Assembly: GCA_964019055.1 (NCBI GenBank)
Contig: OZ025207.1
Location: 24,248,617 to 24,312,616 of the forward strand
Direction of reading: 5' to 3'
DNA from: Anthopleura xanthogrammica
Taxonomy: Eukaryota; Cnidaria; Anthozoa; Actiniaria; Actiniidae
DNA length: 64,000 bases
The notes beneath the pieces were generated by a model. That model saw only the letters and a list, made by a program, of their open reading frames with translations, did no database searches and was not told the DNA's origin. A program made the position numbers and the translations under genes. Every line of letters begins with the position of its first letter. The first letter of the stretch is position 1. Positions 41,493-54,600 of this stretch are shown in pieces.

Positions 41493-44400
41493 TTAAATAT
41501 TGTAAGTGTTTAAGATGTCATGACAATATTTGGCGAATAATTTCATAGTCATTTCATCATGCATCAGAAGTAGATATTTAAAAAGATCATAATTTTTAAA
41601 TTGTCTTAGATCCGGGCAAATAACCCCCAGATCATCTAAAAAAGTAATTCTTAGATTTACAAATTTAACATGATTACAAATTAGTAAAAAATGATATTCA
41701 TCACCAACATCTGTTGACGCACATAGGTTACATGTCCGATCATGATAGGCTGTTCTTGTATAGCGACCTGATTCAACAGGTAACCTATGTGCGGAAATTC
41801 TTAATTTTGTCACTGCTTGACGATGTTTAGTATTAGCAATTTTATCTAGGTATTTCTCGAAACCAAAATGTCTCTTTATTGTGGAAAGGGTGCGAAGTTT
41901 TCCACTGTCGCATCCTTTCTTCATTAGGTCAGTCCAATAAAGAGAAAAACAATTGTATAGCTTTGACTTAATAAATTTCCCACAGATATTTATGTCTTTA
42001 AGTGGTATCGAAAAATCATAGAGAGATTTCAATTCACATATATAAAGAAGGTGATTTGTAAATATTACCCCTTGCTGATTAGTTAGATTGGTTTGCATAC
42101 AATATTTTGCAGCTTTTCCAACAAGAGTAGAGTCAAATACAGGGTTTTTCATCCGTAACCAATACTTTGCCACCAGGGTTGAGACCTGTACGATTAGAGG
42201 TACTCTACCAAGCTCACCATAGATTGCAATATTAGTAGATTTGCTGTGAACTCTTAAAATACGTTTTAAAAATTTCAAGTGTAGGCGTTCTATAACATTT
42301 ATGATGCTAAAAAACTTCTGTTTGAAAACGTCCGGGGAAGAGATTTTATTAAGAAGATACACACCCCATATTTCACAACCATAAAGTAAAATAGGAACTA
42401 CAAGAGAGTCGAATAACTTAAGCAATGCTTTTATGGGAACGTTTTCTATGTTTGAGATTTTACTCATAAGACTGTGATATGCTCTTAAAGCCTTATTGTA
42501 TAAATTTTTGATAGCTAGCTTAAAATTACCATTAAAGTGAAAGGACAATCCTAGATAGGTATACTCCTCAACACAATCTAGCCGTTGTTTCCCAAGAAAC
42601 CATTTGGATCCTAAAAATAGACGTTTTTGAGTTGGCAGACAAAAAATTAGAACTTTAGATTTTTTCAAATTTACATTAAGTTTCCACTTTTTGCAATACA
42701 AATCCAGTACATTCAAGCTATTCTGTAAACCCGTTTCAGATTCAGACAAAAGGACTAAATCATCCGCATAAAGCAAACAGTTGAGTTTGTGATCCCCCAG
42801 CTTCACAGGTTCGCATGAATCAGAAAACAGACTTGGTATGTCGTTAATAAAAACGTTAAAGAGTGACGGGCTAAGGTTACAACCTTGTTTTACTCCAGTA
42901 AAGGATTGAAAAAAAGGAGTGACACCCTGCTCTAATTTAACTGCTGATTTGACTGAAGAATACATGCTAATTAGGATGGTCATGAATTTTCTACTGCAAC
43001 CATACTCAATAAGTTTATAAAATAATCCTTCTCTCCAGACACTATCGTAAGCTTTCCTAAAATCAACGAAGCATGTAAACAAGGGCTTACGACGGGATTT
43101 GTAGTAGTCAATTAATGTTTTCAAAACTAGAATATGATCAGATGTCCGGAAACCGTTCCTAAAACCAATTTGACAATCATTCAAAATGTTGTTAGTTTTT
43201 AAAAAGAGATTTAAACGTGAGTTCAAAATAAGAGTAAAAAATTTTCCTAAACAGCTACTAATGCAAATACCTCTGTAGTTGCCAGGGTCACTTTTGCTTC
43301 CTGTCTTATGTATTGGCACAATCAATCCCTCAGACCAGGAGCGTGGAAAGACACCTTTTAAAAGTATAGCATTAAAAAGCTTCACATAATATGGAGCTAG
43401 ACTAGAGAGAGAAGCTTTGATAATTTCATTTGTAAATGAATCTCCTGCACTTGCTTTTTTATGTTTCAGATTTTTTGATAATTCGAAAATTTCTTCCATA
43501 GTAATAGGGTTGTCAAGAGTGCTATCACTTTTAGCTGCCCAAAGATGAAAGTCTTTCACAATAAGAGCTTCATTACTAACATCTTCAGAAATAAAGTTAG
43601 CTTTATTGAGATCACGAAAGTAACTAAACCATTCTGGAGGTGATACATCACCAATACGACTTTCAGATCGATTTGACCTTATAGAATTGACGAGATTCCA
43701 AAACTCCTTTGGATTTTTTTCTGCCATAACTTTAATATTATCTAGAAGTTTGCTATGAAATTGACGTTTTAGTTTTTTCACCAACCGTTTGTACTCCTTT
43801 CTTTTTGCAAAGAAACTGTGTCTCAGGAAAGGATTATTAGGTTGACTCGATAGTAATTTACCTAGTTTTTGTATTTCCTTTTTAAGACAATGACAATCTT
43901 TTGTAAACCATTGTTGTTTTTGCAATGTGTTTGTCTTCTTTTTCTTTCTCTTTGTACATGTTTTGGGGAATATAGACTCCGCCGTCCCCATTACAATACC
44001 GGTGAATTCATTAACTAAACTGTCGATATCTATATCATTTTTTGAGAATACATCATTCAGTTCGGAAAGAATATTTTCGCTACTTAAGGCATCATGTAAA
44101 GTTTCACGAAGATCATCATTCCACCGCAGTGACCTAGGATGATCAGTTAACTGGATTGTATCATCGATTGTTTGCGGAGGTGGAATGTTAAGAACAAACG
44201 ACAGATACGAATGATGGGAAAGATCCGTAATAGCGGAAACCGAGAAGTAACGTACTAACGAAAAAAATACTTTGAGATGATATGACATAATCTACAACAC
44301 TCGAACCATTGTACATATGACAAGTAAACTGACCTATAAAGTCACCTTTTGTTCTTCCATTCAAAGTAATTAAATCATTTCCGCAACAAAACTCAGCTAA

Positions 44401-44609
44401 TGATTTACCATAAGTGTTTACACAAACATCTCTAGACATCCTTTTACCGAAATTGAGAGATGGGCGATTAATAATAGGGAATTGACAATCCAAATCTTCA
44501 GTAAAATCAGCCAGATTTCCCATACGAGCATTAAAATCACCACATAATACAATTTCTCCTAACCTCGCAAATTTATAAATTTTTTCCTGGAGAGCTTCAA
44601 AGTGATCAT
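41493..44609 (-). pseudogene. LINE-B endonuclease-reverse transcriptase ORF2, truncated and frameshifted
   Basis: The N-terminal part is the end of an AP-type endonuclease: IVLCGDFNARMG, DLITLNGRTKGDF and SSVVDYVISS. The frame then breaks at a T homopolymer near 44260-44267. The next frame (44288 down to 41493) carries the RT: PIHKTGSKSDPGNYRGI, LFTCFVDFRKAYDSV, GVKQGCNLSPSLF and the catalytic YADD at 42759-42770, then KWKLNVNLKKSKV. The C-terminus has a CNLC...DEYHFLLICNH zinc-binding-like motif. It lacks the start of the endonuclease and ORF1. The RT frame has no stops over 930 codons, so the insertion is young. The one-base break could be a real mutation or an assembly error. Confidence 0.88.
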
Positions 44610-44610
44610 G

Positions 44611-45060
44611 ATTGCCATGTACAAAATATTACATGGTACAGCCTCTTCGTATTTGAAAGATTTATTTAAATCGTTTGAAGGGACTGTATCATATAAACTA
44701 CGAGGAAAAGAACACAACCTTCTTTTGCCTTTACCTAAAACAGATTCCTGTAAAAAGAGTTTCCTGTATTTAGGGGCAAAAGTTTGGAAAGATCCTCCTT
44801 TTGAAGTTAAAAATAATAAAACATTAGCCAGCTTCAAAAAAGCCCTTCTCAACCAAGAGTCTTGATTGTTAATGTTTTGTAAATTGAAATTTGTTAAATA
44901 TCTCTATTTTCTAGATATATATGTATATATTTCCTGTAAATATTTTCATATAATTTTATTTGTAATTTTATAACTCTGTATAACTCAGCTTCCATGAAAA
45001 GCAATTGTTTTATAATTGATGAAATTCTGAGTATAAAAAAGTTCATTCATTCATTCATTC
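44611..45060 (+). mobile_element. LINE-A copy 2, 3' piece
   Basis: Resumes at ATTGCCATGTACAAAATATT and matches 39560-40006, including the TGA and the (ATTC) tail ending at 45060. Together with 40190-40448 it is one LINE-A copy split by LINE-B. Confidence 0.85.
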
Positions 45061-45080
45061 TGTCTCCGTCTCTCTCTCTC

Positions 45081-45298
45081 TTAATTTCTTTTCCCAACAT
45101 CTGTTCAACTTGTTTTCGTGACTGAAATAGTTTTGAAAGAAAAAATAAATACCTGAAATCAAATTAGAAGTATTATTTAATTAAAAACAAACACGATTCT
45201 TTGTTTACAAGAGATATGTCGTATTTGAACTATAGCGAAAGGGCTGAAAAACGTGTGCGCATTTATGCGAAAAACGAAAAACTTGTATTAAGAATAAG
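45081..45298 (+). repeat. Dispersed 218-bp repeat, copy 2
   Basis: Matches 18569-18786 with few differences, ending at the same AAGAATAA border. Here the 1.5-kb element found after copy 1 is absent, so this copy shows the site before that insertion. Confidence 0.7.
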
Positions 45299-45681
45299 CC
45301 TTGGATTTACGGGGGAAAAAACCTGAACATTTCGGTTGGCACTAACCGGTTCAAATGGGACGCAAATGAAGAATCCCGCTTTGAATTTGAGTGTTCTATT
45401 AACTTCGAAACACCCAGCATCGTACCCAGGTCTTTGTCATTGAGGGCCTGGAACTAGTATAGAACTCCATGGAAAGTGCAAATGTTACCCGAACCGTCTA
45501 TTCTGTTAACCGAAATTTCCGGACATTTTTCCTAAATGATAAATACCACTGTGCTCTAGTCATTTCTAAAGTTCACTTTGAACACCTGACCATTTAATAG
45601 AAATCCCAAATTGCGATTACAGTTTTGATCAATTAACAACATTTAAAGTGAATCTGCTATAAAATTGTTATAGCTCTGCCT
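45299..45681. other. Spacer before array 2, nothing recognised
   Basis: Unique-looking sequence; no open frame with similarity and no repeat structure. Confidence 0.5.
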
Positions 45682-48600
45682 CACATCATACACTAACTAG
45701 TAGCACATCCCAGTGTAGGTTATATATGGGAGTACCATGGTCTGTACACCATACACTAACTAGTAACACATCCCAGTGTAGGTTATATATAGGAGTACCA
45801 TGGTCTGTACACCATACACTAACTAGTAACACATCCCAGTGTAGGTTATATATGGGAGTACCATGGTCTGTACACCATACACTAACTAGTAACACATCCC
45901 AGTGTAGGTTATATATGGGAGTACCATGGTCTGTACACCATACACTAACTAGTAACACATCCCAGTGTAGGTTATATATGGGAGTACCTGGGTGTATACA
46001 TCATACACTAACTAGTAACACATCCCAGTGTAGGTTATATATGGGAGTACCTGGGTCTATACACCATACACTAACTAGTAACACATCCCAGTGTAGGTTA
46101 TATATGGGAGTACCTGAGTCTATACATCATACACTAACTAGTAACACATCCCAGTGTAGATTATATATGGGAGTACCTGGGTGTATACATCATACACTAA
46201 CTAGTAACACATCCCAGTGTAGGTTATATATGGGAGTACCTGGGTCTATACACCATACACTAACTAGTAACACATCCCAGTGTAGGTTATATATGGGAGT
46301 ACCTGAGTGTATACACCATACACTAACTAGTAACACATCCCAGTGTAGGTTATATATGGGAGTACCTGGGTGTATATATCATACACTAACTAGTAACACA
46401 TCCCAGTGTAGGTTATATATGGGAGTACCTGGGTCTATACACCATACACTAACTAGTAACACATCCCAGTGTAGGTTATATATGGGAGTACCTGGGTGTA
46501 TACATCATACACTAACTAGTAACACATCCCAGTGTAGGTTATATATGGGAGTACCTGGGTGTATACACCATACACTAACTAGTAACACATCCCAGTGTAG
46601 GTTATATATGGGAGTACCTGGGTGTATACATCATGCACTAACTAGTAACACTTCTCAGTGTAGGTTATATATGGGAGTACCTGTGTCTATACATCATGCA
46701 CTAACTAGTATCACATCCCAGTGTAGGTTATATATGGGAGTACCTGGTTCTATACATCATGCACTAACTAGTAACACATCCCAGTGTAGGTTATATATGG
46801 GAGTACCTGGGTGTATACATCATGCACTAACTAGTAACACATCCCAGTGTAGGTTATATATGGGAGTACCTGGGTGTATACATCATGCACTAGCTAGTAA
46901 CACATCCCAGTGTAGGTTATATATGGGAGTACCATGGTCTGTACACCATACACTAACTAGTAACACATCCCAGTGTAGGTTAAATATATGGGAGTACCTG
47001 GGTCTATACATCATGCAAAAACTAGTAACACATCCCAGTGTAGGTTATATATGGGAGTACCTGGGTCTATACATCATACACTAACTAGTAACACATCCCA
47101 GTGTAGGTTATATATGGGAGTACCTGGGTGTATACATCATGCACTAACTAGTAACACATCCCAGTGTAGGTTATATATGGGAGTACCATGGTCTGTACAC
47201 CATACACTAACTAGTAACACATCCCAGTGTAGGTTATATATGGGAGTACCATGGTCTGTACACCATACACTAACTAGTAACACATCCCAGTGTAGGTTAT
47301 ATATGGGAGTACCTGTGTCTATACATCATGCACTAACTAGTAACACATCCCAGTGTAGGTTATATATGGGAGTACCATGGTCTGTACACCATACACTAAC
47401 TAGTAACACATCCCAGTGTAGGTTATATATGTGAGTACCATGGTCTGTACACCATACACTAACTAGTAACACATCCCAGTGTAGGTTATATATGGGAGTA
47501 CCATGGTCTGTACACCATACACTAACTAGTAACACATCCCAGTGTAGGTTATATATGGGAGTACCTGGGTCTATACATCATACACTAACTAGTATCACAT
47601 CCCAGTGTAGGTTATATATGGGAGTACCTGGTTCTATACATCATGCACTAACTAGTAACACATCCCAGTGTAGGTTATATATGGGAGTACCATGGTCTGT
47701 ACACCATACACTAACTAGTAACACATCCCAGTGTAGGTTATATATGTGAGTACCATGGTCTGTACACCATACACTAACTAGTAACACATCCCAGTGTAGG
47801 TTATATATGGGAGTACCATGGTCTGTACACCATACACTAACTAGTAACACATCCCAGTGTAGGTTATATATGGGAGTACCTGGGTCTATACATCATACAC
47901 TAACTAGTATCACATCCCAGTGTAGGTTATATATGGGAGTACCTGGTTCTATACATCATGCACTAACTAGTAACACATCCCAGTGTAGGTTATATATGGG
48001 AGTACCTGGGTGTATACATCATGCACTAACTAGTAACACATCCCAGTGTAGGTTATATATGTGAGTACCATGGTCTGTACACCATACACTAACTAGTAAC
48101 ACATCCCAGTGTAGGTTATATATGGGAGTACCATGGTCTGTACACCATACACTAACTAGTAACACATCCCAGTGTAGGTTATATATGGGAGTACCTGTGT
48201 CTATACATCATGCACTAACTAGTAACACATCCCAGTGTAGGTTATATATGGGAGTACCATGGTCTGTACACCATACACTAACTAGTAACACATCCCAGTG
48301 TAGGTTATATATGTGAGTACCATGGTCTGTACACCATACACTAACTAGTAACACATCCCAGTGTAGGTTATATATGGGAGTACCATGGTCTGTACACCAT
48401 ACACTAACTAGTAACACATCCCAGTGTAGGTTATATATGGGAGTACCTGGGTCTATACATCATACACTAACTAGTATCACATCCCAGTGTAGGTTATATA
48501 TGGGAGTACCTGGTTCTATACATCATGCACTAACTAGTAACACATCCCAGTGTAGGTTATATATGGGAGTACCTGGGTGTATACATCATGCACTAACTAG

Positions 48601-51600
48601 TAACACATCCCAGTGTAGGTTATATATGGGAGTACCATGGTCTATACATCATACATCAGGGTGTATACATCATGCATTAACTAGTAACACATCCCATTGT
48701 AGGTTATATATGGGAATACCTAGGTGTATACATCATACACTAAATAGTAACACATCCCATTGTAGGTTATATATGGGAGTACCTGGGTCTATACATCATA
48801 CACTAACTAGTAACACATCCCAGTGTAGGTTATTTAAGGGAATACCTAGGTGTATACATCATACACTAACTAGTAACACATCCCATTGTTGGTTATATAT
48901 TGGAGTACCTGGGTGTATACAACATGCACTAACTGGTAACACATCCCAGTGTAGGTTATATATGTGAGTACCTGGGTCTATACATTATACACTAACTAGT
49001 AACGCATACCGGTGTAGGTTATATATGGGAGTACCTGGGTGTATACACCATACACTAACTAGTAACACATCCCAGTGTAGGATATATATGGCAGTACCTG
49101 GGAGTATACATCATACATTAACTAGTAACATATCCCAGTGTAGGTTATATATGGGAGTACCTGGGTCTATACATTATACACTAACTAGTAACACATCCCG
49201 GTGTAGGTTATATATGGGAGTACCTGGGTGTATACACCATACACTAACTAGTAACACATCCCGGTGTAGGTTATATATGGCAGTACCTGGGTCTATACAT
49301 CAAGCACTAACTAGTAACACATCCCAGTGTAGGTTATATATGGGGGTACCATGGTCTATACCCCATACACTAACTAGTAACACATCCCAGTGTAGGTTAT
49401 ATATGGGAGTACCTGGGTGTATACATCATACGTTAACTAGTAACATATCCCAGTGTAGGTTATATATGGGAGTACCTGGGTCTATACATTATACACTAAC
49501 TAGTAACACATCCCGGTGTAGGTTATATATGGGAGTACCTGGGTGTATACACCATACACTAACTAGTAACACATCCAAGTGTAGGTTATATATGGGAGAA
49601 CCTTGGTCTAATACATCATATACTAACTAGTAACACATCCCAGTGTAGGTTATATATGGGAGTACCTGGGTCTATACATTATACACTAACTAGTAACACA
49701 TCCCGGTGTAGGTTATATATGGGAGTACCTGGGTGTATACACCATACACTAACTAGTAACACTTCCAAGTGTAGGTTATATATGGGAGAACCATGGTCTG
49801 TACACCATACACTAACTAGTAACACATCCCAGTGTAGGTTATATATAGGAGTACCATGGTCTGTACACCATACACTAACTAGTAACACATCCCAGTGTAG
49901 GTTATATATGGGAGTACCATGGTCTGTACACCATACACTAACTAGTAACACATCCCAGTGTAGGTTATATATGGGAGTACCATGGTCTGTACACCATACA
50001 CTAACTAGTAACACATCCCAGTGTAGGTTATATATGGGAGTACCTGGGTGTATACATCATACACTAACTAGTAACACATCCCAGTGTAGGTTATATATGG
50101 GAGTACCTGGGTCTATACACCATACACTAACTAGTAACACATCCCAGTGTAGGTTATATATGGGAGTACCTGAGTCTATACATCATACACTAACTAGTAA
50201 CACATCCCAGTGTAGATTATATATGGGAGTACCTGGGTGTATACATCATACACTAACTAGTAACACATCCCAGTGTAGGTTATATATGGGAGTACCTGGG
50301 TCTATACACCATACACTAACTAGTAACACATCCCAGTGTAGGTTATATATGGGAGTACCTGAGTGTATACACCATACACTAACTAGTAACACATCCCAGT
50401 GTAGGTTATATATGGGAGTACCTGGGTGTATATATCATACACTAACTAGTAACACATCCCAGTGTAGGTTATATATGGGAGTACCTGGGTCTATACACCA
50501 TACACTAACTAGTAACACATCCCAGTGTAGGTTATATATGGGAGTACCTGGGTGTATACATCATACACTAACTAGTAACACATCCCAGTGTAGGTTATAT
50601 ATGGGAGTACCTGGGTGTATACACCATACACTAACTAGTAACACATCCCAGTGTAGGTTATATATGGGAGTACCTGGGTGTATACATCATGCACTAACTA
50701 GTAACACTTCTCAGTGTAGGTTATATATGGGAGTACCTGTGTCTATACATCATGCACTAACTAGTATCACATCCCAGTGTAGGTTATATATGGGAGTACC
50801 TGGTTCTATACATCATGCACTAACTAGTAACACATCCCAGTGTAGGTTATATATGGGAGTACCTGGGTGTATACATCATGCACTAACTAGTAACACATCC
50901 CAGTGTAGGTTATATATGGGAGTACCTGGGTGTATACATCATGCACTAGCTAGTAACACATCCCAGTGTAGGTTATATATGGGAGTACCATGGTCTGTAC
51001 ACCATACACTAACTAGTAACACATCCCAGTGTAGGTTAAATATATGGGAGTACCTGGGTCTATACATCATGCAAAAACTAGTAACACATCCCAGTGTAGG
51101 TTATATATGGGAGTACCTGGGTCTATACATCATACACTAACTAGTAACACATCCCAGTGTAGGTTATATATGGGAGTACCTGGGTGTATACATCATGCAC
51201 TAACTAGTAACACATCCCAGTGTAGGTTATATATGGGAGTACCATGGTCTGTACACCATACACTAACTAGTAACACATCCCAGTGTAGGTTATATATGGG
51301 AGTACCATGGTCTGTACACCATACACTAACTAGTAACACATCCCAGTGTAGGTTATATATGGGAGTACCTGTGTCTATACATCATGCACTAACTAGTAAC
51401 ACATCCCAGTGTAGGTTATATATGGGAGTACCATGGTCTGTACACCATACACTAACTAGTAACACATCCCAGTGTAGGTTATATATGTGAGTACCATGGT
51501 CTGTACACCATACACTAACTAGTAACACATCCCAGTGTAGGTTATATATGGGAGTACCATGGTCTGTACACCATACACTAACTAGTAACACATCCCAGTG

Positions 51601-54600
51601 TAGGTTATATATGGGAGTACCTGGGTCTATACATCATACACTAACTAGTATCACATCCCAGTGTAGGTTATATATGGGAGTACCTGGTTCTATACATCAT
51701 GCACTAACTAGTAACACATCCCAGTGTAGGTTATATATGGGAGTACCATGGTCTGTACACCATACACTAACTAGTAACACATCCCAGTGTAGGTTATATA
51801 TGTGAGTACCATGGTCTGTACACCATACACTAACTAGTAACACATCCCAGTGTAGGTTATATATGGGAGTACCATGGTCTGTACACCATACACTAACTAG
51901 TAACACATCCCAGTGTAGGTTATATATGGGAGTACCTGGGTCTATACATCATACACTAACTAGTATCACATCCCAGTGTAGGTTATATATGGGAGTACCT
52001 GGTTCTATACATCATGCACTAACTAGTAACACATCCCAGTGTAGGTTATATATGGGAGTACCTGGGTGTATACATCATGCACTAACTAGTAACACATCCC
52101 AGTGTAGGTTATATATGTGAGTACCATGGTCTGTACACCATACACTAACTAGTAACACATCCCAGTGTAGGTTATATATGGGAGTACCATGGTCTGTACA
52201 CCATACACTAACTAGTAACACATCCCAGTGTAGGTTATATATGGGAGTACCTGTGTCTATACATCATGCACTAACTAGTAACACATCCCAGTGTAGGTTA
52301 TATATGGGAGTACCATGGTCTGTACACCATACACTAACTAGTAACACATCCCAGTGTAGGTTATATATGTGAGTACCATGGTCTGTACACCATACACTAA
52401 CTAGTAACACATCCCAGTGTAGGTTATATATGGGAGTACCATGGTCTGTACACCATACACTAACTAGTAACACATCCCAGTGTAGGTTATATATGGGAGT
52501 ACCTGGGTCTATACATCATACACTAACTAGTATCACATCCCAGTGTAGGTTATATATGGGAGTACCTGGTTCTATACATCATGCACTAACTAGTAACACA
52601 TCCCAGTGTAGGTTATATATGGGAGTACCTGGGTGTATACATCATGCACTAACTAGTAACACATCCCAGTGTAGGTTATATATGGGAGTACCATGGTCTA
52701 TACATCATACATCAGGGTGTATACATCATGCATTAACTAGTAACACATCCCATTGTAGGTTATATATGGGAATACCTAGGTGTATACATCATACACTAAA
52801 TAGTAACACATCCCATTGTAGGTTATATATGGGAGTACCTGGGTCTATACATCATACACTAACTAGTAACACATCCCAGTGTAGGTTATTTAAGGGAATA
52901 CCTAGGTGTATACATCATACACTAACTAGTAACACATCCCATTGTTGGTTATATATTGGAGTACCTGGGTGTATACAACATGCACTAACTGGTAACACAT
53001 CCCAGTGTAGGTTATATATGTGAGTACCTGGGTCTATACATTATACACTAACTAGTAACGCATACCGGTGTAGGTTATATATGGGAGTACCTGGGTGTAT
53101 ACACCATACACTAACTAGTAACACATCCCAGTGTAGGATATATATGGCAGTACCTGGGAGTATACATCATACATTAACTAGTAACATATCCCAGTGTAGG
53201 TTATATATGGGAGTACCTGGGTCTATACATTATACACTAACTAGTAACACATCCCGGTGTAGGTTATATATGGGAGTACCTGGGTGTATACACCATACAC
53301 TAACTAGTAACACATCCCGGTGTAGGTTATATATGGCAGTACCTGGGTCTATACATCAAGCACTAACTAGTAACACATCCCAGTGTAGGTTATATATGGG
53401 GGTACCATGGTCTATACCCCATACACTAACTAGTAACACATCCCAGTGTAGGTTATATATGGGAGTACCTGGGTGTATACATCATACGTTAACTAGTAAC
53501 ATATCCCAGTGTAGGTTATATATGGGAGTACCTGGGTCTATACATTATACACTAACTAGTAACACATCCCGGTGTAGGTTATATATGGGAGTACCTGGGT
53601 GTATACACCATACACTAACTAGTAACACATCCAAGTGTAGGTTATATATGGGAGAACCTTGGTCTAATACATCATATACTAACTAGTAACACATCCCAGT
53701 GTAGGTTATATATGGGAGTACCTGGGTCTATACATTATACACTAACTAGTAACACATCCCGGTGTAGGTTATATATGGGAGTACCTGGGTGTATACACCA
53801 TACACTAACTAGTAACACTTCCAAGTGTAGGTTATATATGGGAGAACCTTGGTCTAATACATCATGTACTAACTAGTAACACATCCCAGTGTATGTTATA
53901 TATGGGAGTACCATGGTCTATACATTATACACTAACTAGTAACACATCCCGGTGTAGGTTATATATGGGAGTACCTGGGTGTATACACCATACACTAACT
54001 AGTAACACATCCCAGTGTAGGTTATATATGGGAGTACCTGGGTGTATACATCATGCACTAACTAGTAACACTTCTCAGTGTAGGTTATATATGGGAGTAC
54101 CTGTGTCTATACATCATGCACTAACTAGTATCACATCCCAGTGTAGGTTATATATGGGAGTACCTGGTTCTATACATCATGCACTAACTAGTAACACATC
54201 CCAGTGTAGGTTATATATGGGAGTACCTGGGTGTATACATCATGCACTAACTAGTAACACATCCCAGTGTAGGTTATATATGGGAGTACCTGGGTGTATA
54301 CATCATGCACTAGCTAGTAACACATCCCAGTGTAGGTTATATATGGGAGTACCATGGTCTGTACACCATACACTAACTAGTAACACATCCCAGTGTAGGT
54401 TAAATATATGGGAGTACCTGGGTCTATACATCATGCAAAAACTAGTAACCCATCCCAGTGTAGGTTATATATGGGAGTACCTGGGTCTATACATCATACA
54501 CTAACTAGTAACACATCCCAGTGTAGGTTATATATGGGAGTACCTGGGTGTATACATCATGCACTAACTAGTAACACATCCCAGTGTAGGTTATATATGG

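Larger units (their letters stand above)
40449..44610 (-). mobile_element. LINE-B, 5'-truncated non-LTR retrotransposon inserted in LINE-A
   Basis: On the minus strand this runs from a partial endonuclease (44609) through a reverse transcriptase to a 3'UTR ending in AAGTTATTATTATTATTATT next to 40449. An 869-bp MITE interrupts the 3'UTR. The 3' trinucleotide tail and 5' truncation are normal for LINE insertion. The jockey/I-like group is likely; the exact clade was not determined. Confidence 0.85.
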
